The notes under the pieces are model-generated. The model saw only the letters and a program-made list of their open reading frames with translations, made no database searches and had not been told where the DNA came from. A stretch of 38,708 bases of DNA from Cyclobacteriaceae bacterium (lineage in GTDB: Bacteria > Bacteroidota > Bacteroidia > Cytophagales > Cyclobacteriaceae): contig JALHRJ010000041.1 of NCBI GenBank assembly GCA_022841475.1, forward strand, positions 1 through 38,708. The letters are read 5' to 3'. A program made the position numbers and the translations under genes. Of the stretch, positions 17,703 to 25,664 are shown piece by piece (position 1 is the first letter of the stretch; every line of letters begins with the position of its first letter).

Positions 17703-17706
17703 ATTT

Positions 17707-18192
17707 CTAATATTCAATTTTAACACCCCTATAATATTCCTCGTGTTTATAATCTTTGCGTAGCGGATATCCTTTCCAATCCGCGGGCATTAAAATTCTT
17801 CTTAAGTCAGGATGATTTTTGAAGGAGATGCCAAACATATCATACACTTCACGTTCCAGCCAGTTGGCAGATTTCCAGATGGAGGCAACACTTTCTACTT
17901 CTGGATTTTCTCTTGGCAAAATAACTTTTAGCGCCAGCGAGTGATTGAAGGGAATTGAGTACAAATGATAAATCACTTCCATCGTTCCAGCCTCCGGACC
18001 GTTGTCAACTCCGGTAACGCAGGAAAGCATATCAAAATAAAAAGCTGAATTTTTATGAAGCTGATCACAAACTGAAAGAAGAATTTCTTTTTTTACAATT
18101 ATCCCATAAGGTGTTGAATTTGGAATCTCAACTACTTCCTCCGAGGTAATCTGACGAATCAGTGCCAATAGGTCTTCTCTTTTAACTGACAT
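17707..18192 (-). CDS. nuoC: NADH-quinone oxidoreductase subunit C
   Basis: The 30-kDa subunit of the complex I peripheral arm, 161 residues. Signatures are [20 protein letters not shown], the NuoC block [24 protein letters not shown] and the C-terminal GYPLRKDY. It is a separate gene, not the NuoCD fusion of enterobacteria. I start at the ATG at 18192 (MSVKRED), which overlaps the nuoB end by 11 bp; an earlier in-frame ATG at 18207 would lengthen the overlap. The IVP element begins immediately after its stop. Confidence 0.95.
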   Translation of the reverse strand: MSVKREDLLALIRQITSEEVVEIPNSTPYGIIVKKEILLSVCDQLHKNSAFYFDMLSCVTGVDNGPEAGTMEVIYHLYSIPFNHSLALKVILPRENPEVESVASIWKSANWLEREVYDMFGISFKNHPDLRRILMPADWKGYPLRKDYKHEEYYRGVKIEY

Positions 18193-18712
18193 GCGATTCC
18201 TTTTCAATTAGCTGCTCAATAGCCGTTGGCTTCATACGACTTTCATTTCTGATTTTCTCATGCAGTTTCAATATTCCACCAATCAATGCTTCTGGCCGCG
18301 GTGGGCAACCCGGCACATAAACATCTACAGGAATAATGCGATCAACACCCTTTACAACATGATAACCATGTTGCCAGTAAGGTCCGCCACAATTCGAACA
18401 GGACCCCATCGAAATTACATAGCGCGGCTCTGACATCTGTTCATAGAGTTGCTTGATCCGATCGGCCATTTTAAATGTCACAGTGCCTGAAACAATCATC
18501 ACGTCCGATTGACGGGGTGTAGCGCGAGGCACCATGCCAAACCGATCCATATCATACACCGTGCTTCCGGTACTCATAAATTCAATTGCACAACATGCCA
18601 ACCCAAACGTCATGGGGAAAAGGGATGACAGACGTGACCAATTTAGTAAGTCATCTACTTTGGTGATGATCACACCTCCATTTTCAAACTGCTGATCTAA
18701 CAATCCCTTCAT
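18182..18712 (-). CDS. nuoB: NADH-quinone oxidoreductase subunit B
   Basis: The subunit that carries the N2 [4Fe-4S] cluster, the last electron carrier before quinone; 176 residues. The cluster ligands are visible in [12 protein letters not shown] (tandem Cys), [12 protein letters not shown] and [14 protein letters not shown]. Its ATG overlaps the nuoA stop (ATGA at 18709-18712), and its own end overlaps nuoC, so the first three genes are tightly coupled. Confidence 0.96.
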   Translation of the reverse strand: MKGLLDQQFENGGVIITKVDDLLNWSRLSSLFPMTFGLACCAIEFMSTGSTVYDMDRFGMVPRATPRQSDVMIVSGTVTFKMADRIKQLYEQMSEPRYVISMGSCSNCGGPYWQHGYHVVKGVDRIIPVDVYVPGCPPRPEALIGGILKLHEKIRNESRMKPTAIEQLIEKESHVS

Positions 18713-19218
18713 ATATTTTCTTTCGGAGCTTTGTGCTCCGCGTACTTTGCGTTCAATTCATCATACAACTTGGCAGGCACAGGTGATTCAACATCGGTTG
18801 TGGTGGGTGCAGATTTTACCCAATCCAGATGTCCCATTTTCCAGGCATAAGCCAGACCAATTACCAACACTAAAATGAAAATCAACATTTCAACAAACGC
18901 ATACCAACCCCATGCACCATCAGTTTGCGCATTCAATTCTTTATTGGCAAAAACAACCGACCACGGAAAGAGGAAAACAATCTCTACTTCAAACAAAATA
19001 AAGATCAGCGCAAGCACATAGAACCGAAGATTAAACTGAATCCAGGCGGGGCCTTGGGGAGTTTCACCACTTTCGTAGGAAGTGAGTTTTTGAGCATTGG
19101 GTCGATTGGGTCTGATGAGTCTGGAGACCAACAATGCTGAGACAACAAACAGCGTTCCTCCGATGACAAACAATAAAGTCTGTGAAAAGACAGAAACAGA
19201 AGTTGGCTCAGCGTTCAT
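18709..19218 (-). CDS. nuoA: NADH-quinone oxidoreductase subunit A
   Basis: A 169-residue membrane subunit with three transmembrane segments at about residues 11-32, 64-90 and 104-124. It carries the conserved [20 protein letters not shown] loop and [11 protein letters not shown]. The more common Cys of the YECG motif is Ser here (YESG). I start at the ATG at 19218 rather than the TTG at 19227. The C-terminal tail after the third helix is polar and longer than in many homologues. It is the first gene of the nuo operon. Confidence 0.94.
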   Translation of the reverse strand: MNAEPTSVSVFSQTLLFVIGGTLFVVSALLVSRLIRPNRPNAQKLTSYESGETPQGPAWIQFNLRFYVLALIFILFEVEIVFLFPWSVVFANKELNAQTDGAWGWYAFVEMLIFILVLVIGLAYAWKMGHLDWVKSAPTTTDVESPVPAKLYDELNAKYAEHKAPKENI

Positions 19219-19224
19219 TCGAAC

Positions 19225-19256
19225 CAAAGATACGCAGGGACGCGGTTCTTACCCAA
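19225..19256 (-). promoter_or_regulatory. Candidate promoter of the nuo operon
   Basis: On the minus strand a perfect -7 box TATCTTTG (reverse complement of 19225-19232) lies 21 bp after a TTG (19254-19256). The -7 box ends only 6 bp before the nuoA ATG at 19218. If used, transcription would begin at or within a few bases of the start codon, giving a leaderless message. Confidence 0.55.
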
Positions 19257-19269
19257 GAAATTCGTGATA

Positions 19270-20133
19270 CTAAAGATTAGTAGTGTTAAACGTATCGCCC
19301 TGATTAAGGTCGCCTGTTTCATATCCTTTACGGAACCAACGCTGCCGTTGCTCGGAGGTGCCATGTGTAAACGAGTCAGGCACAACAACGCCTCGAGATT
19401 GTTTTTGTAAGCGGTCGTCACCAATGGCGCTGGCTGCATTCATGGCTTCTTCATAATCGCCAGCCTCGATCATACCATGCATATTGTCCGCATGGTGCGC
19501 CCAAACTCCAGCCAGAAAATCTGCCTGCAATTCCAGCTTAACCGAAAGCTTGTTGTATTCTTCTTGACTCAACTGACCGCGCATGGAATGAACTTTGTCA
19601 GTGATTCCCAGCAAATGTTGCACATGATGGCCTACTTCATGCGCAATTACATAAGCTTGCGCAAAATCTCCAGGGGCATTGAACCGGCTTTTCAGATCTT
19701 CATAAAAACTAAGATCGATATAGAGCCGTTCATCAGCACTGCAATAAAAAGGTCCGGTTGATGCATCGGCCGAACCGCAACCCGATTCAACACTGCCACT
19801 AAAAATAACCAGCGTAGGTTCGCGGTAATCGGTCATTAACTGATTCCATACATCTTCGGTATCCGCCAGAACAACTTTTACGAATTGTGCCAATTCCTCT
19901 TCTTCCGGAGAAGCCTGATACGGGGCCGACTGAGTCATGGAGGGACCGCTGTCCAACGGAACCTGCTGTAAAAGTGATAATGGATTCTTTCCGGTAATTA
20001 AACCAATAATGACAATGATCACTACCAAGCCTAGACCGCCTTTTATAGGCAACCCTCCAAAACCACCACGACCGCCTCCACTGCCGCGTTGATCATCCAC
20101 ATTCCCGCTTTGTCTTCGTCCCCGCCACTGCAT
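19270..20133 (-). CDS. ypfJ: Neutral zinc metallopeptidase, YpfJ family
   Basis: A 287-residue membrane-anchored peptidase-like protein. A Gly/Arg-rich cytoplasmic N-terminus (MQWRGRRQSGNVDDQRG) leads to one transmembrane segment at about residues 33-47 (GLVVIIVIIGLITGK). The globular domain has GSVESGCGSADASTGPFYCS and the zinc motif YVIAHEVGHHVQHLLG (HExxH). A further conserved helix is LELQADFLAGVWAHH, whose Glu is the likely third ligand, and SFTHGTSEQRQRWFRKG lies near the end. Family members are well conserved but their substrate is unknown. It precedes nuoA by 51 bp on the same strand. Confidence 0.92.
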   Translation of the reverse strand: MQWRGRRQSGNVDDQRGSGGGRGGFGGLPIKGGLGLVVIIVIIGLITGKNPLSLLQQVPLDSGPSMTQSAPYQASPEEEELAQFVKVVLADTEDVWNQLMTDYREPTLVIFSGSVESGCGSADASTGPFYCSADERLYIDLSFYEDLKSRFNAPGDFAQAYVIAHEVGHHVQHLLGITDKVHSMRGQLSQEEYNKLSVKLELQADFLAGVWAHHADNMHGMIEAGDYEEAMNAASAIGDDRLQKQSRGVVVPDSFTHGTSEQRQRWFRKGYETGDLNQGDTFNTTNL

Positions 20134-20223
20134 AAAATAAATTTAGAACGGAAGGTACGCAGGCAGGAAATGTGAAACAAAGTGTTAGTAACGTTTTAGT
20201 TTTTAGAGGTCTCTACAACGACC

Positions 20224-20279
20224 GTCATTGCTTGAATCGCGTTTGGCCGTATAGCCAAGCAACGTCACCAAAAATGACG
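20224..20279. repeat. Palindromic repeat (CGTCATT...AATGACG)
   Basis: Nested inverted repeats in a gap of 185 bp. CGTCATT begins at 20223 and AATGACG ends at 20279. TTGCTTG (20228-20234) pairs with CAAGCAA (20256-20262), with an inner GGC/GCC. It looks like a decayed member of the CGTCATTGC-type repeats found in many Bacteroidota genomes. No T-tract is present. Confidence 0.6.
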
Positions 20280-20318
20280 ATGGCGATCACCAACTATTTC
20301 AAATTTCTCTCAAGGACT

Positions 20319-20720
20319 CTATTTCCAGGCAGCTAAGATAACGCCCATGATGGTCAGAGCTACAATACTATAGCCTGCGTTGATCAGAAATAATGTAAAC
20401 GATCTTCTTTCAAACAAATAATGCGTTCCTACAAAGGTTGCCACCCAACCAAAGCCGGCCAGAAAGCCCCACAGGGCGCCCATGGTTGGATCATTCTCGG
20501 GGCCCATAAACATGGCGAGGTTAACAGCAGCAATTAATCCGAGAACGAAAGCCAGTCCGAAGATCTTAACCATGTTGCCACCTTTCAGACTTTCTTCTGT
20601 AAATCCATTTTCTTTCATCCAGGCTTTTCCAAATACAGCGGGGGAATACCAGAGGCCACCAATCAAAAAGGTTGAAAGTGCGGCAACAAAAATTGCGAGA
20701 TAGTTTAATTGAACATCCAT
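20319..20720 (-). CDS. DUF1761 family membrane protein
   Basis: A 133-residue protein with four transmembrane segments (about residues 6-26, 50-70, 80-102, 108-130). The N-terminal FLIGGLWYSPAVFGKAWMKENG followed by a polar loop is the characteristic DUF1761 pattern. Function is unknown. It lies 30 bp downstream of the SRPBCC gene on the same strand and may be cotranscribed with it. Confidence 0.85.
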   Translation of the reverse strand: MDVQLNYLAIFVAALSTFLIGGLWYSPAVFGKAWMKENGFTEESLKGGNMVKIFGLAFVLGLIAAVNLAMFMGPENDPTMGALWGFLAGFGWVATFVGTHYLFERRSFTLFLINAGYSIVALTIMGVILAAWK

Positions 20721-20750
20721 ACAGGTAGGGTTTTGGGTTTATAATGATAT

Positions 20751-21245
20751 TTAAGATTTTTCAAGACGTTTTCCATTAGTCAAATAATAGTTAATGGCTT
20801 CTTCCCAGTCTTTCAAATTAGCAGCAAACATTTTTTCCAATGTCAGTTTATTGATCTTATTTCCTTCTTCCGTTAAACCAGTGTAGGAATATGTTATCGA
20901 TACCAGCGTACTATCCTGTTGCGGTTTGCAACTTACCGTAATAAACCAGATTCGTTGAAACGTGGAAACAGTGTATTCGATAAAAAAGTCTGCCGGGCGA
21001 TATTGGGTAACCACCCAAATATATTCCTTCTCGTCAGGATTGCTTGCAGCCGTTTTAAAAATCATGTGTGCTTCCATTTCGGGGCTTCGCGAATAAATTA
21101 TCTGAGGTTCCCAACCAGCGGCCCACTCCTTTTCGCGGATCGGGCCAAAGAGCGGAAAGGCGTTTTCAATTTCAGCGTTCACAAGAAAAGACGCTGTGCG
21201 TTCGATACGCTCGGCAGTTTGTGAATAGGTTTCTGCATGTACCAT
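20751..21245 (-). CDS. SRPBCC-like (START/Bet v1 fold) protein
   Basis: A 164-residue protein with no signal peptide. ERTASFLVNAEIENAFPLFGP at the N-terminus and KEWAAGWEPQIIY resemble the opening strand and helices of SRPBCC lipid or ligand-binding domains. VTQYRPADFFIEY and VSITYSYTGLTEEGN form the later strands, and a long amphipathic C-terminal helix (TLEKMFAANLKDWEEAINYYL) closes the pocket. The ligand is unknown. It starts an apparent two-gene unit with DUF1761. Confidence 0.7.
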   Translation of the reverse strand: MVHAETYSQTAERIERTASFLVNAEIENAFPLFGPIREKEWAAGWEPQIIYSRSPEMEAHMIFKTAASNPDEKEYIWVVTQYRPADFFIEYTVSTFQRIWFITVSCKPQQDSTLVSITYSYTGLTEEGNKINKLTLEKMFAANLKDWEEAINYYLTNGKRLEKS

Positions 21246-21351
21246 AAAATAAGGCTAAGAAGTATTTTTACGATCTGCTTTTTCTTCACCCACCCATTGG
21301 GGACGGTTGTTTAGAAAAATACACCACCAAGTCCTGTTGCACGTTTCATGT

Positions 21352-21804
21352 TTATCGTTTAATCGTTTTCTCATAAATCTCAATCCACTCCTTCGGTTTC
21401 ATTTTCGAAGCAAGCGCACCAAAAAGTTTTACCGGAACATCATCCGGATTTTTGAACCGAATACAAGATTTACCCATATCCAGCTTTTTATCAGAAGACT
21501 TTTTCCACTCTTTTAAAAACCAATCATGCAACACCCGTTCATACACCGCCATGTGATAAACGGCAATGTGATTTTTTTGCGAGGCAATGCTCATAAAAGG
21601 CAACGCATCCTCAGGCTTGCAATGATACCCGGCCGGATAAAGTTTGTGCGGCACGACATAACTGATCATGCCATACTGCATGGTTTCTTCAAATCCTTTG
21701 GGTAGGTTCTTCTTAATCTCCTTGCGCAACGCAGTAATAATTTCTACGCGTTCATCTGGCAGGGTTGAAAGATACTCGTCTACTGTTTTAGCTTTTGATT
21801 GCAT
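21352..21804 (-). CDS. DUF1801 domain protein (YdhG-like)
   Basis: A 150-residue cytoplasmic protein. TVDEYLSTLPDERVEIITALRKEIKKNLP, YGMISYVVP, YPAGYHC, MSIASQKNHIAVYHM and GKSCIRFKNPDDVP are the family blocks of DUF1801, an alpha/beta domain related to frataxin-like YdhG proteins. No function is established for this protein. It lies 22 bp after the DUF4199 gene on the same strand. Confidence 0.85.
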   Translation of the reverse strand: MQSKAKTVDEYLSTLPDERVEIITALRKEIKKNLPKGFEETMQYGMISYVVPHKLYPAGYHCKPEDALPFMSIASQKNHIAVYHMAVYERVLHDWFLKEWKKSSDKKLDMGKSCIRFKNPDDVPVKLFGALASKMKPKEWIEIYEKTIKR

Positions 21805-21826
21805 ACTTAAAATTAAAGTTCATAAT

Positions 21827-22369
21827 TCAGGATGTGGGAGAGTTGGGAAGGAACTCTTTTTTGCGAAGCAGTCCTGCACTGATCAAGGAAATGATAAGAC
21901 CCACCGGAAAAATTTCCATCAAAGTCATTCCAAAACGGATAAAAGGATTTTTATACATTTCCCAAAGCTCGTCCTGCTTGGCTATTTCAGCTTTCAATTC
22001 GGCTTCATTTGTTATTTCCTGCTTGAGATTCTGCACATAATACTCCTGCATCTTTTGGGTAAAACCTTTGGAGACCGTGCGGTAAGCCACCTCCCACGAT
22101 AGTGCATAAATCAGAGAAGCAACTACCGTGATCAGGATTCCTATTTTAAAGGCCATACCAAATGAGATTACCCCATCCAAAAAATTGTCACGGTACGATT
22201 TCACTCCAAATAGTATCAGCGATAGGGCGATAACCATGGAGGTGTACCCCACCCACATGCCATTATCGAAATTGATCGTACCGTTATCATATAGCGGAGC
22301 CGTTATAAAGAACATGGCCCCCACAATTACACCAGCAATGGAGCCGTAAACAAGAATGATTTTTTTCAT
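21827..22369 (-). CDS. DUF4199 family membrane protein
   Basis: A 180-residue protein with four transmembrane segments (about residues 4-26, 40-60, 72-93 and 148-168). A charged loop (VQNLKQEITNEAELKAEIAKQ) lies between the third and fourth helix, the DUF4199 arrangement typical of Bacteroidota. Function is unknown. A TACTTTTG -7-like box (22421-22428, minus strand) lies 52 bp upstream inside an inverted repeat shared with the caspase gene. Confidence 0.85.
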   Translation of the reverse strand: MKKIILVYGSIAGVIVGAMFFITAPLYDNGTINFDNGMWVGYTSMVIALSLILFGVKSYRDNFLDGVISFGMAFKIGILITVVASLIYALSWEVAYRTVSKGFTQKMQEYYVQNLKQEITNEAELKAEIAKQDELWEMYKNPFIRFGMTLMEIFPVGLIISLISAGLLRKKEFLPNSPTS

Positions 22370-22420
22370 AGTATTTTGTTTTGCTCAAATCACGCATCCT
22401 CAGCCCCAAATTTCGTCACC

Positions 22421-22463
22421 CAAAAGTATGATTCTCGGAAATTTATAAGAAATCATACTTTCG
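22421..22463. promoter_or_regulatory. Divergent promoter palindrome, DUF4199 / caspase
   Basis: AAAGTATGATT (22423-22433) and AATCATACTTT (22451-22461) form a perfect 11-bp inverted repeat with a 17-bp spacer. Each arm contains a -7-like box pointing outward: TACTTTTG on the minus strand and TACTTTCG on the plus strand. No good TTTG -33 box is seen at the right distance for either. It may be an operator or a shared regulatory site for both genes. Confidence 0.5.
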
Positions 22464-22572
22464 TTGCTCTCAAAAACAGGAGACAAGAATCCCGGATTCA
22501 GAAATAATGCAGTTTCTTTACTTTACTATAAAATGATATTTTCGTATCAAGAATTAATTGACAACTACTCCA

Positions 22573-24951
22573 ATGTTACGGATTACAATCACCCTGGCTA
22601 CCTTTCTTCTATTCACATCACTATGGGGACAAGAGAAAGAAGTTGCAGATTTTTCATCCCTTAAAATAGCAGCTGATGGTTCTGATGGAAATATGCTCGA
22701 TTTTGCGGTAAGCAAAGATCAAAAGTATATAGCCATCGCCAACGAAAATAAAGTAATAAAGCTGTTTGATGGACGTACGGGCAGGTTTATTAAAAGAATC
22801 CGTGGATTTCATGAAAATCTGACCGAAATTATTCTGTCGCCAGATAGTGAAAGAATCATTACCTCCGGACTGGAGAATTCAATTGCTGTAATCGATGTTA
22901 AATCGGGCGACTTGATTAATTCCATCAAGTTAAAAAATCCGTTGCGGTGTCTGGAAATATACGAAAACGGACAAACGGCCGTAGTGGGTGATAACAAAGG
23001 TACTATTACGTTCATTGATTTAACTTCCTTCTCTATATTATCAGAAATACCTACAGGTACACCGCAGGTTACTTCACTCGCCTTTAGCCCCGACTATAAA
23101 GAAATTGCAGCTGGAACCGGTATTGCCATTGGGTATATGCTTAAAAAGTATCCTATTTTTCTTATTGATGCGCAAACGCGAACTGTTTCCAGAAAACTGG
23201 AAGGCATGCAAGGAGCCACAACAGCAGTTCGCTATAGTTACGATGGAAAAACTTTGTATTCGGGACACAAATCTAACTCACGAACCTTGATGAAGTGGGA
23301 TTTGGGTTCCGGAACTAATCAAGTGATAAACCAAATCTTTAATGTAGTGTCCCTGGGTGGTTATTCCAGCATCGACATCGACAAGAAGAACTCCGTTATT
23401 ATCGCCACCACCGATGATCGCTCTATTCAGATCTATGACCTTGTGTCAAATCAACAAATCTCAAACAAATTTGCCAGTAAAGTAAGGCTGATGCGAAAGC
23501 TCGAACATTTTCCAAGGAATGTTTTTGGAGTGAATGATGGCAAGAATTTTATCATCGGGGGCTTTAATAAAAGCATGTTGTACATCTACAACGCTGAAAA
23601 AAAAGGAATCGTGGGGTATGTGCATACGTATAATGATGAGTGGGCCGTGGTGGCTGCTGATGGACGGATGGATGGATCACTCACAGCAATAAAAAATCTT
23701 TCGTGGAATGTAGGGGCTTACAACATACCTCTTGAAAACACCTATGATGCCAGTTTCACACCGAGGTTGTTAAGTCAGTTGATTAGCGAAGAAACTGTGC
23801 GTGAAGAATTCAAAGTAGAACAAGCCGCGAAAATTATTCCCAAGCTTCAAATAAAAAGCATTAACGAGAAAAATATAGCAGGAGTGGCACGTGGGGCTTC
23901 GGCCTATAGCACAGCACAAAAAAATATAACTATCGAAGTTGCGGCTGAACAAAATGCAGACCTGATTGATGAAGTGCGACTTTTTCACAATAACAAATTG
24001 GTAAACACCATAAAGGCAAAACCGAATGAGCCTATGGGCACTATGAAATTCAACGCCAGTTTAACCGATGCATTTGGGCAGGAGAATTTCTTTTACGTAA
24101 CTGCTATCAGCAAACAAGGCTTCGACTCCGAGAAAATCAATTTCATTGTTACGTATCAAGGCAAATCGGATGAGAAAGCAAAACTCTTCCTCCTCACGAT
24201 TGGTGTAAATGAATATCGAAACCCAAAATACAATTTAAACTTTGCCGTAGCCGATGCCACCGCCTTTGAAAAGGAAGTGCAAAAGGGCGGTCGTGGATTA
24301 TTTGAAACCATTGTAGTAAAAAGCATTCGTGACAACAAAGCATCCAAAGCGGAAATAATTAAGGCCTTTACTGACATCCAAAAACAAGCCAAGGAGCAAG
24401 ACATGCTTATCTTCTATTATGCCGGCCATGGCACCATGTCGGACGGAAAGGATTCTGAGTCTCAGTTTTTTCTGATTCCGCATGACGTAACGCAGTTATA
24501 CGGCAAAGATGAGTTGCTCAAGGAAAAAGCAATCTCAGCCAATGAATTAAAAGAACTTTCTAAAAACGTCAATGCACAAAAACAAGTTTTCATCTTAGAT
24601 GCTTGTCAATCGGCCGGAGCAATAGATGTGATGGTGCGCGGTGCAGCCGAAGAGAAAGCACTAGCCCAGCTTGCAAGAAGTACGGGTACATTTTGGATTA
24701 CAGCAACCGGATCGGAACAATTTGCCAGTGAATTTAAAGAATTGGGTCATGGTGTTTTCACCTATTCGTTGCTTGAAGGACTACAAGGCAAGGCCGACAA
24801 TGGTGATAAACGGATTACTATCAAAGAGCTCAGTGCGTACATAGAAAATCGGGTACCAGAAGTCTCAGAAAAATACAAAGGCACGGCCCAGTTTCCTTCC
24901 GGCTATTCTTTTGGTAATGATTTCCCGATTGCTATTGTTAACGAACCTTAA
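22573..24951 (+). CDS. Exported WD40-repeat caspase-family protease
   Basis: A 792-residue protein with signal peptide MLRITITLATFLLFTSLWGQ. A WD40-type beta-propeller follows (about residues 30-370), with repeats such as LLFD/IAVID strands around SPDSERIITSG, SPDYKEIAAGTG and TTDDRSIQIYD. A linker domain of Ig-like character (about 430-530) leads to a peptidase C14 caspase domain at about 534-785. The catalytic His is in FYYAGHG (His619) and the catalytic Cys in FILDACQSAG (Cys678), so the dyad is intact. The signal peptide implies a periplasmic or exported location, unusual for a protease often discussed in cell-death contexts. The frame opens at a TTG at 22558; the ATG at 22573 fits the signal peptide. 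Confidence 0.92.
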   Translation: MLRITITLATFLLFTSLWGQEKEVADFSSLKIAADGSDGNMLDFAVSKDQKYIAIANENKVIKLFDGRTGRFIKRIRGFHENLTEIILSPDSERIITSGLENSIAVIDVKSGDLINSIKLKNPLRCLEIYENGQTAVVGDNKGTITFIDLTSFSILSEIPTGTPQVTSLAFSPDYKEIAAGTGIAIGYMLKKYPIFLIDAQTRTVSRKLEGMQGATTAVRYSYDGKTLYSGHKSNSRTLMKWDLGSGTNQVINQIFNVVSLGGYSSIDIDKKNSVIIATTDDRSIQIYDLVSNQQISNKFASKVRLMRKLEHFPRNVFGVNDGKNFIIGGFNKSMLYIYNAEKKGIVGYVHTYNDEWAVVAADGRMDGSLTAIKNLSWNVGAYNIPLENTYDASFTPRLLSQLISEETVREEFKVEQAAKIIPKLQIKSINEKNIAGVARGASAYSTAQKNITIEVAAEQNADLIDEVRLFHNNKLVNTIKAKPNEPMGTMKFNASLTDAFGQENFFYVTAISKQGFDSEKINFIVTYQGKSDEKAKLFLLTIGVNEYRNPKYNLNFAVADATAFEKEVQKGGRGLFETIVVKSIRDNKASKAEIIKAFTDIQKQAKEQDMLIFYYAGHGTMSDGKDSESQFFLIPHDVTQLYGKDELLKEKAISANELKELSKNVNAQKQVFILDACQSAGAIDVMVRGAAEEKALAQLARSTGTFWITATGSEQFASEFKELGHGVFTYSLLEGLQGKADNGDKRITIKELSAYIENRVPEVSEKYKGTAQFPSGYSFGNDFPIAIVNEP

Positions 24952-25370
24952 GGAATCAATTGCAGTTCTTTTCCTCTCCGGATAGCCTGAGTTCTACGCG
25001 TTACATCTAATTTGATGAATAGATTAGACGTATGCGTTTTTATGGTATTAAGTGAAACAAAAAGTTTATCGGCAATCTCCTGATTACTTAAGCCCGTAGC
25101 CATTAATTCCAGCACTTCGTGTTCGCGCTTGCTGATGCCGAGGCGCTGAAGTTCTGATTCGTTTAGAATAAACTCAGGACCCACTAAAACGATTTGCTTG
25201 CGGGTGAGTTTGAGGCCGGCCCATATACCTAAGCCAGTAAAAAATAAAGCTACCAATCCGACATAGAATTCTATAGAAAGATCACGCACAAATAATCGGT
25301 ATTCTAAATACTTAAGTACAAACACCAAAGCTGCCAGAGCCATGCCATAAAGAATAATTGTTCGTTTCAT
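24948..25370 (-). CDS. Membrane-anchored LuxR-type HTH regulator
   Basis: A 140-residue protein with two transmembrane segments (about residues 4-22 and 34-53) and a C-terminal LuxR/GerE helix-turn-helix (LGISKREHEVLELMATGLSNQEIADKLF with VSLNTIKTHTSNLFIKL). No receiver domain is present. Such small membrane HTH proteins are common in Bacteroidota; DNA targets are unknown. Its stop overlaps the caspase stop by 4 bp (TTAA) in convergent orientation. Confidence 0.85.
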   Translation of the reverse strand: MKRTIILYGMALAALVFVLKYLEYRLFVRDLSIEFYVGLVALFFTGLGIWAGLKLTRKQIVLVGPEFILNESELQRLGISKREHEVLELMATGLSNQEIADKLFVSLNTIKTHTSNLFIKLDVTRRTQAIRRGKELQLIP

Positions 25371-25494
25371 TACTTTTAAATTTGAGAATTTTTAGGGAAT
25401 AATTTGTTTCTGAAAATCAAAAAATTAATCCTCGAACTCGGCCTGTGAATCCTACTTTTTAAACTACAAAGAACTTCCCTGCCTGTGCTCCCGC

Positions 25495-25529
25495 TTCGGC
25501 AGACAGGGAGTGCCTCAGCCTGACACTCG
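25495..25529. repeat. Interspersed repeat, copy 2 (inverted)
   Basis: The reverse complement of 25495-25525 is identical to 9935-9965 over 31 nt, and the match extends 4 more nt with one mismatch. It lies in the 294-bp gap 25371-25664, which otherwise holds only a short CTGCC/GGCAG hairpin beside the repeat and AT-rich leader sequence; I see no convincing promoter there. Confidence 0.8.
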
Positions 25530-25664
25530 AATTGAGACGTAAATGTCAATTGAAGAAAGCATCTAGAAATATTTTATTGATTTGATCATAAACTGCCATT
25601 TGCAGTAGCTATTTTTCTCTTACGAGTTAAAAATAAAACTGTCCGTAATTGCTTAAATTGCCCT

